From Cyanobacteria bacterium UBA11370 (GTDB taxonomy: Bacteria > Cyanobacteriota > Cyanobacteriia > Cyanobacteriales > Coleofasciculaceae), in assembly GCA_003486645.1 (NCBI GenBank), contig DNGI01000044.1:1-6598 (forward strand): a stretch of DNA of 6,598 bases, given 5' to 3'. The notes below the pieces were generated by a model. It had not been told where the DNA came from. It saw nothing but the letters and a program-made list of their open reading frames with translations, and made no database searches. How positions within the stretch are numbered: the first letter of the stretch is position 1; every line of letters starts with the position of its first letter. Below are positions 5,491 through 6,598 of this stretch, one piece after another. A program made the translations under genes and the position numbers.

Positions 5491-6598
5491 TTAAGAAGTT
5501 TCTCCAAGAACAGTCTCGAATCTAGCGAATAATTCTTGAGGGGATAACTGAGGTAATTGTGATAGCAATAAGGCTAAATCTTCTGAGGATAAAGCCAGTA
5601 AACACGGGATAAGGCTAATCAAGCGATCATCCAATTGACCGAAGCGCATTCTCAAGACCCCTTGGGCGAGTAATTGTCTGGCTTGTTGTAGACCATTCTC
5701 ATCCCCAGAAAGCGTCGATAATTGCACTAATAACATCGTAAATTCAGGGGCTGATAAAGCAGATAGGGGCGCTATAAAAGGTATCAAAACTGATTCTAAC
5801 TCCCCCAATTGTACCCGCAGTAAATTTTCTAGGATAGAACGTTGTCCTTCAATTCTACCCTGTTGAATTCCCTGCTCCAACCCTTGCACGATACCTTCTT
5901 GCCGACCTTCTTGCCGACCTTCTTGCCGACCTTCTTGAATACCTTCTTGTTTCGCGGCTGCTAATTGTTCTTGAAACAGGGGGGCGATTGCCATAATCAA
6001 CTCCCGATCTTCTACTTCTAGTTCTTGTTCTCGCTTAACCGTTAAGCTAGATTGCAGTTGGTAGACTAATTCTAGCATAATTAAACGCAGCGGCTCATCT
6101 ACTGGCAAGGCACTCACCGAAGCGATCGCTCTTTGCTGCACCCTTCCTCGTCCCAAGATTCGTAACCATAACGTTTCATTAATTTCTGGTAATTGATGGA
6201 TCACCACAATTGCCGTCCGCAAATGTTCCCCTAAAAAGTAAATTCCCCTGTACCAATTCTCCTGATCTGGACTAGCTTTAAAACCCTTTAATAAAGCTTG
6301 TGATGCTGTCGGAGTCAAAATCCACAACTTGGGGAGTTCATCGTATCGAGTATTTTCTCGTCTTGATTGCCGTTCCCACTCAGCTATTATGTCCAATAAC
6401 TTATTTAAACAACTGCGAACTTCATTGACACTAACGGGATTGCGAAAGGGTTCAAATAGTGCTGTTGTTTGAGCCATTTTTCCCAATAGTCCCAATTTTT
6501 CTCTATAGTTGGGTATGGGGGTAGTTGGTGTGAAGTAAACATCGATTTGGCGCACTTCGGGAGAGACTTCACGACCGGGATTTACGGTTCCTAATGGT
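5491..6598 (-). CDS. Partial cyanobacterial hypothetical protein with QEGR tandem repeat (Rpn/DUF4351-like), 5' end beyond window
   Basis: The frame is open to the window edge. Upstream of the GTG at 6555 fourteen more codons read P-L-G-T-V-N-P-G-R-E-V-S-P-E, so the true start lies past 6598 and 368 codons are visible. Numbering from the GTG codon as 1: an N-terminal alpha/beta domain (1-150) includes a W78-ILTPTAS strand and a W101-YRGIYFLGE stretch. A predicted coiled helix (165-240) contains QEG-I/R repeats at 203-222. Two similar leucine-rich C-terminal segments follow (about 241-283 and 297-346). I recall this as a multicopy cyanobacterial family, often left hypothetical or grouped with Rpn/DUF4351 transposase-like proteins that have a PD-(D/E)xK fold. 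The I4-D5 pair near the N-terminus could be the first acidic residue, but no clear E-x-K follows. Function is unknown. It converges on the lipoyl-family gene. Confidence 0.75.
   Translation of the reverse strand, partial: PLGTVNPGREVSPEVRQIDVYFTPTTPIPNYREKLGLLGKMAQTTALFEPFRNPVSVNEVRSCLNKLLDIIAEWERQSRRENTRYDELPKLWILTPTASQALLKGFKASPDQENWYRGIYFLGEHLRTAIVVIHQLPEINETLWLRILGRGRVQQRAIASVSALPVDEPLRLIMLELVYQLQSSLTVKREQELEVEDRELIMAIAPLFQEQLAAAKQEGIQEGRQEGRQEGRQEGIVQGLEQGIQQGRIEGQRSILENLLRVQLGELESVLIPFIAPLSALSAPEFTMLLVQLSTLSGDENGLQQARQLLAQGVLRMRFGQLDDRLISLIPCLLALSSEDLALLLSQLPQLSPQELFARFETVLGETS
5894..5949. repeat. In-frame 12-bp tandem repeat encoding QEGR/QEGI
   Basis: Unit CCTTCTTGCCGA (plus strand) occurs as three exact copies at 5894-5905, 5906-5917 and 5918-5929. 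Two degenerate copies follow (5930-5941 and 5942-5949 partial). Each unit encodes four residues on the minus strand, so gain or loss of a unit keeps the frame and lengthens or shortens the coiled linker. Copy number is likely to vary between strains through replication slippage. Confidence 0.85.

Noticed and set aside
5894..5949. CRISPR-like array
   Set aside because: The 12-bp units are directly adjacent without spacers and encode an in-frame QEGR peptide repeat.

Overview
The window looks like a piece of a cyanobacterial chromosome. Four perfect copies of the HIP1 octamer GCGATCGC are present (1004-1011, 1590-1597, 5471-5478, 6122-6129), together with a GTAGAGACG...CGTCTCTAC palindrome and a WGGATTTT-type heptad repeat of the kind common in filamentous cyanobacteria. 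The protein families also fit: a cyanobacterial QEGR-repeat hypothetical, a MAE_28990-type HEPN protein first named from Microcystis, and a LipM/LplA-like protein. I cannot place it to genus from the sequence alone.

Layout. On the minus strand, 80-2422 encodes a 780-residue siroheme/4Fe-4S reductase of the sulfite/nitrite reductase superfamily with a C-terminal HEPN-like helical extension. Its anion-pocket residues point to sulfite rather than nitrite. Downstream of its stop lies a near-perfect 29-bp palindrome (24-52). A 247-bp divergent spacer (2423-2669) carries three perfect inverted repeats, a good sigma70-like promoter candidate for the plus strand, and Shine-Dalgarno sequences for both genes. 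On the plus strand, 2670-3785 (DUF262) and 3782-4453 (HEPN-like nuclease, MAE_28990/MAE_18760 type) overlap by ATGA and form a compact two-gene unit. Next comes a LipM/LplA-family acyltransferase gene (4523-5272), then a 218-bp convergent spacer. The last gene, on the minus strand, encodes a cyanobacterial hypothetical protein with a tandem QEGR repeat; it runs off the right edge of the window.

How the genes relate. The reductase and the lipoyl-pathway gene are housekeeping metabolism: assimilatory sulfide production, and octanoyl/lipoyl loading of dehydrogenase complexes. The DUF262-HEPN pair between them looks like an accessory cassette. It is AT-richer by hand count, has no HIP1 site, and is translationally coupled. 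It pairs a DUF262 (ParB-like fold) protein, a family found in phage-restriction systems, with a HEPN protein that keeps the RNase-type R-x4-H motif. This pair is the best candidate for an incompletely described system, most plausibly anti-phage defence or toxin-antitoxin. That function is inferred from family membership and gene organisation, not shown by the sequence.
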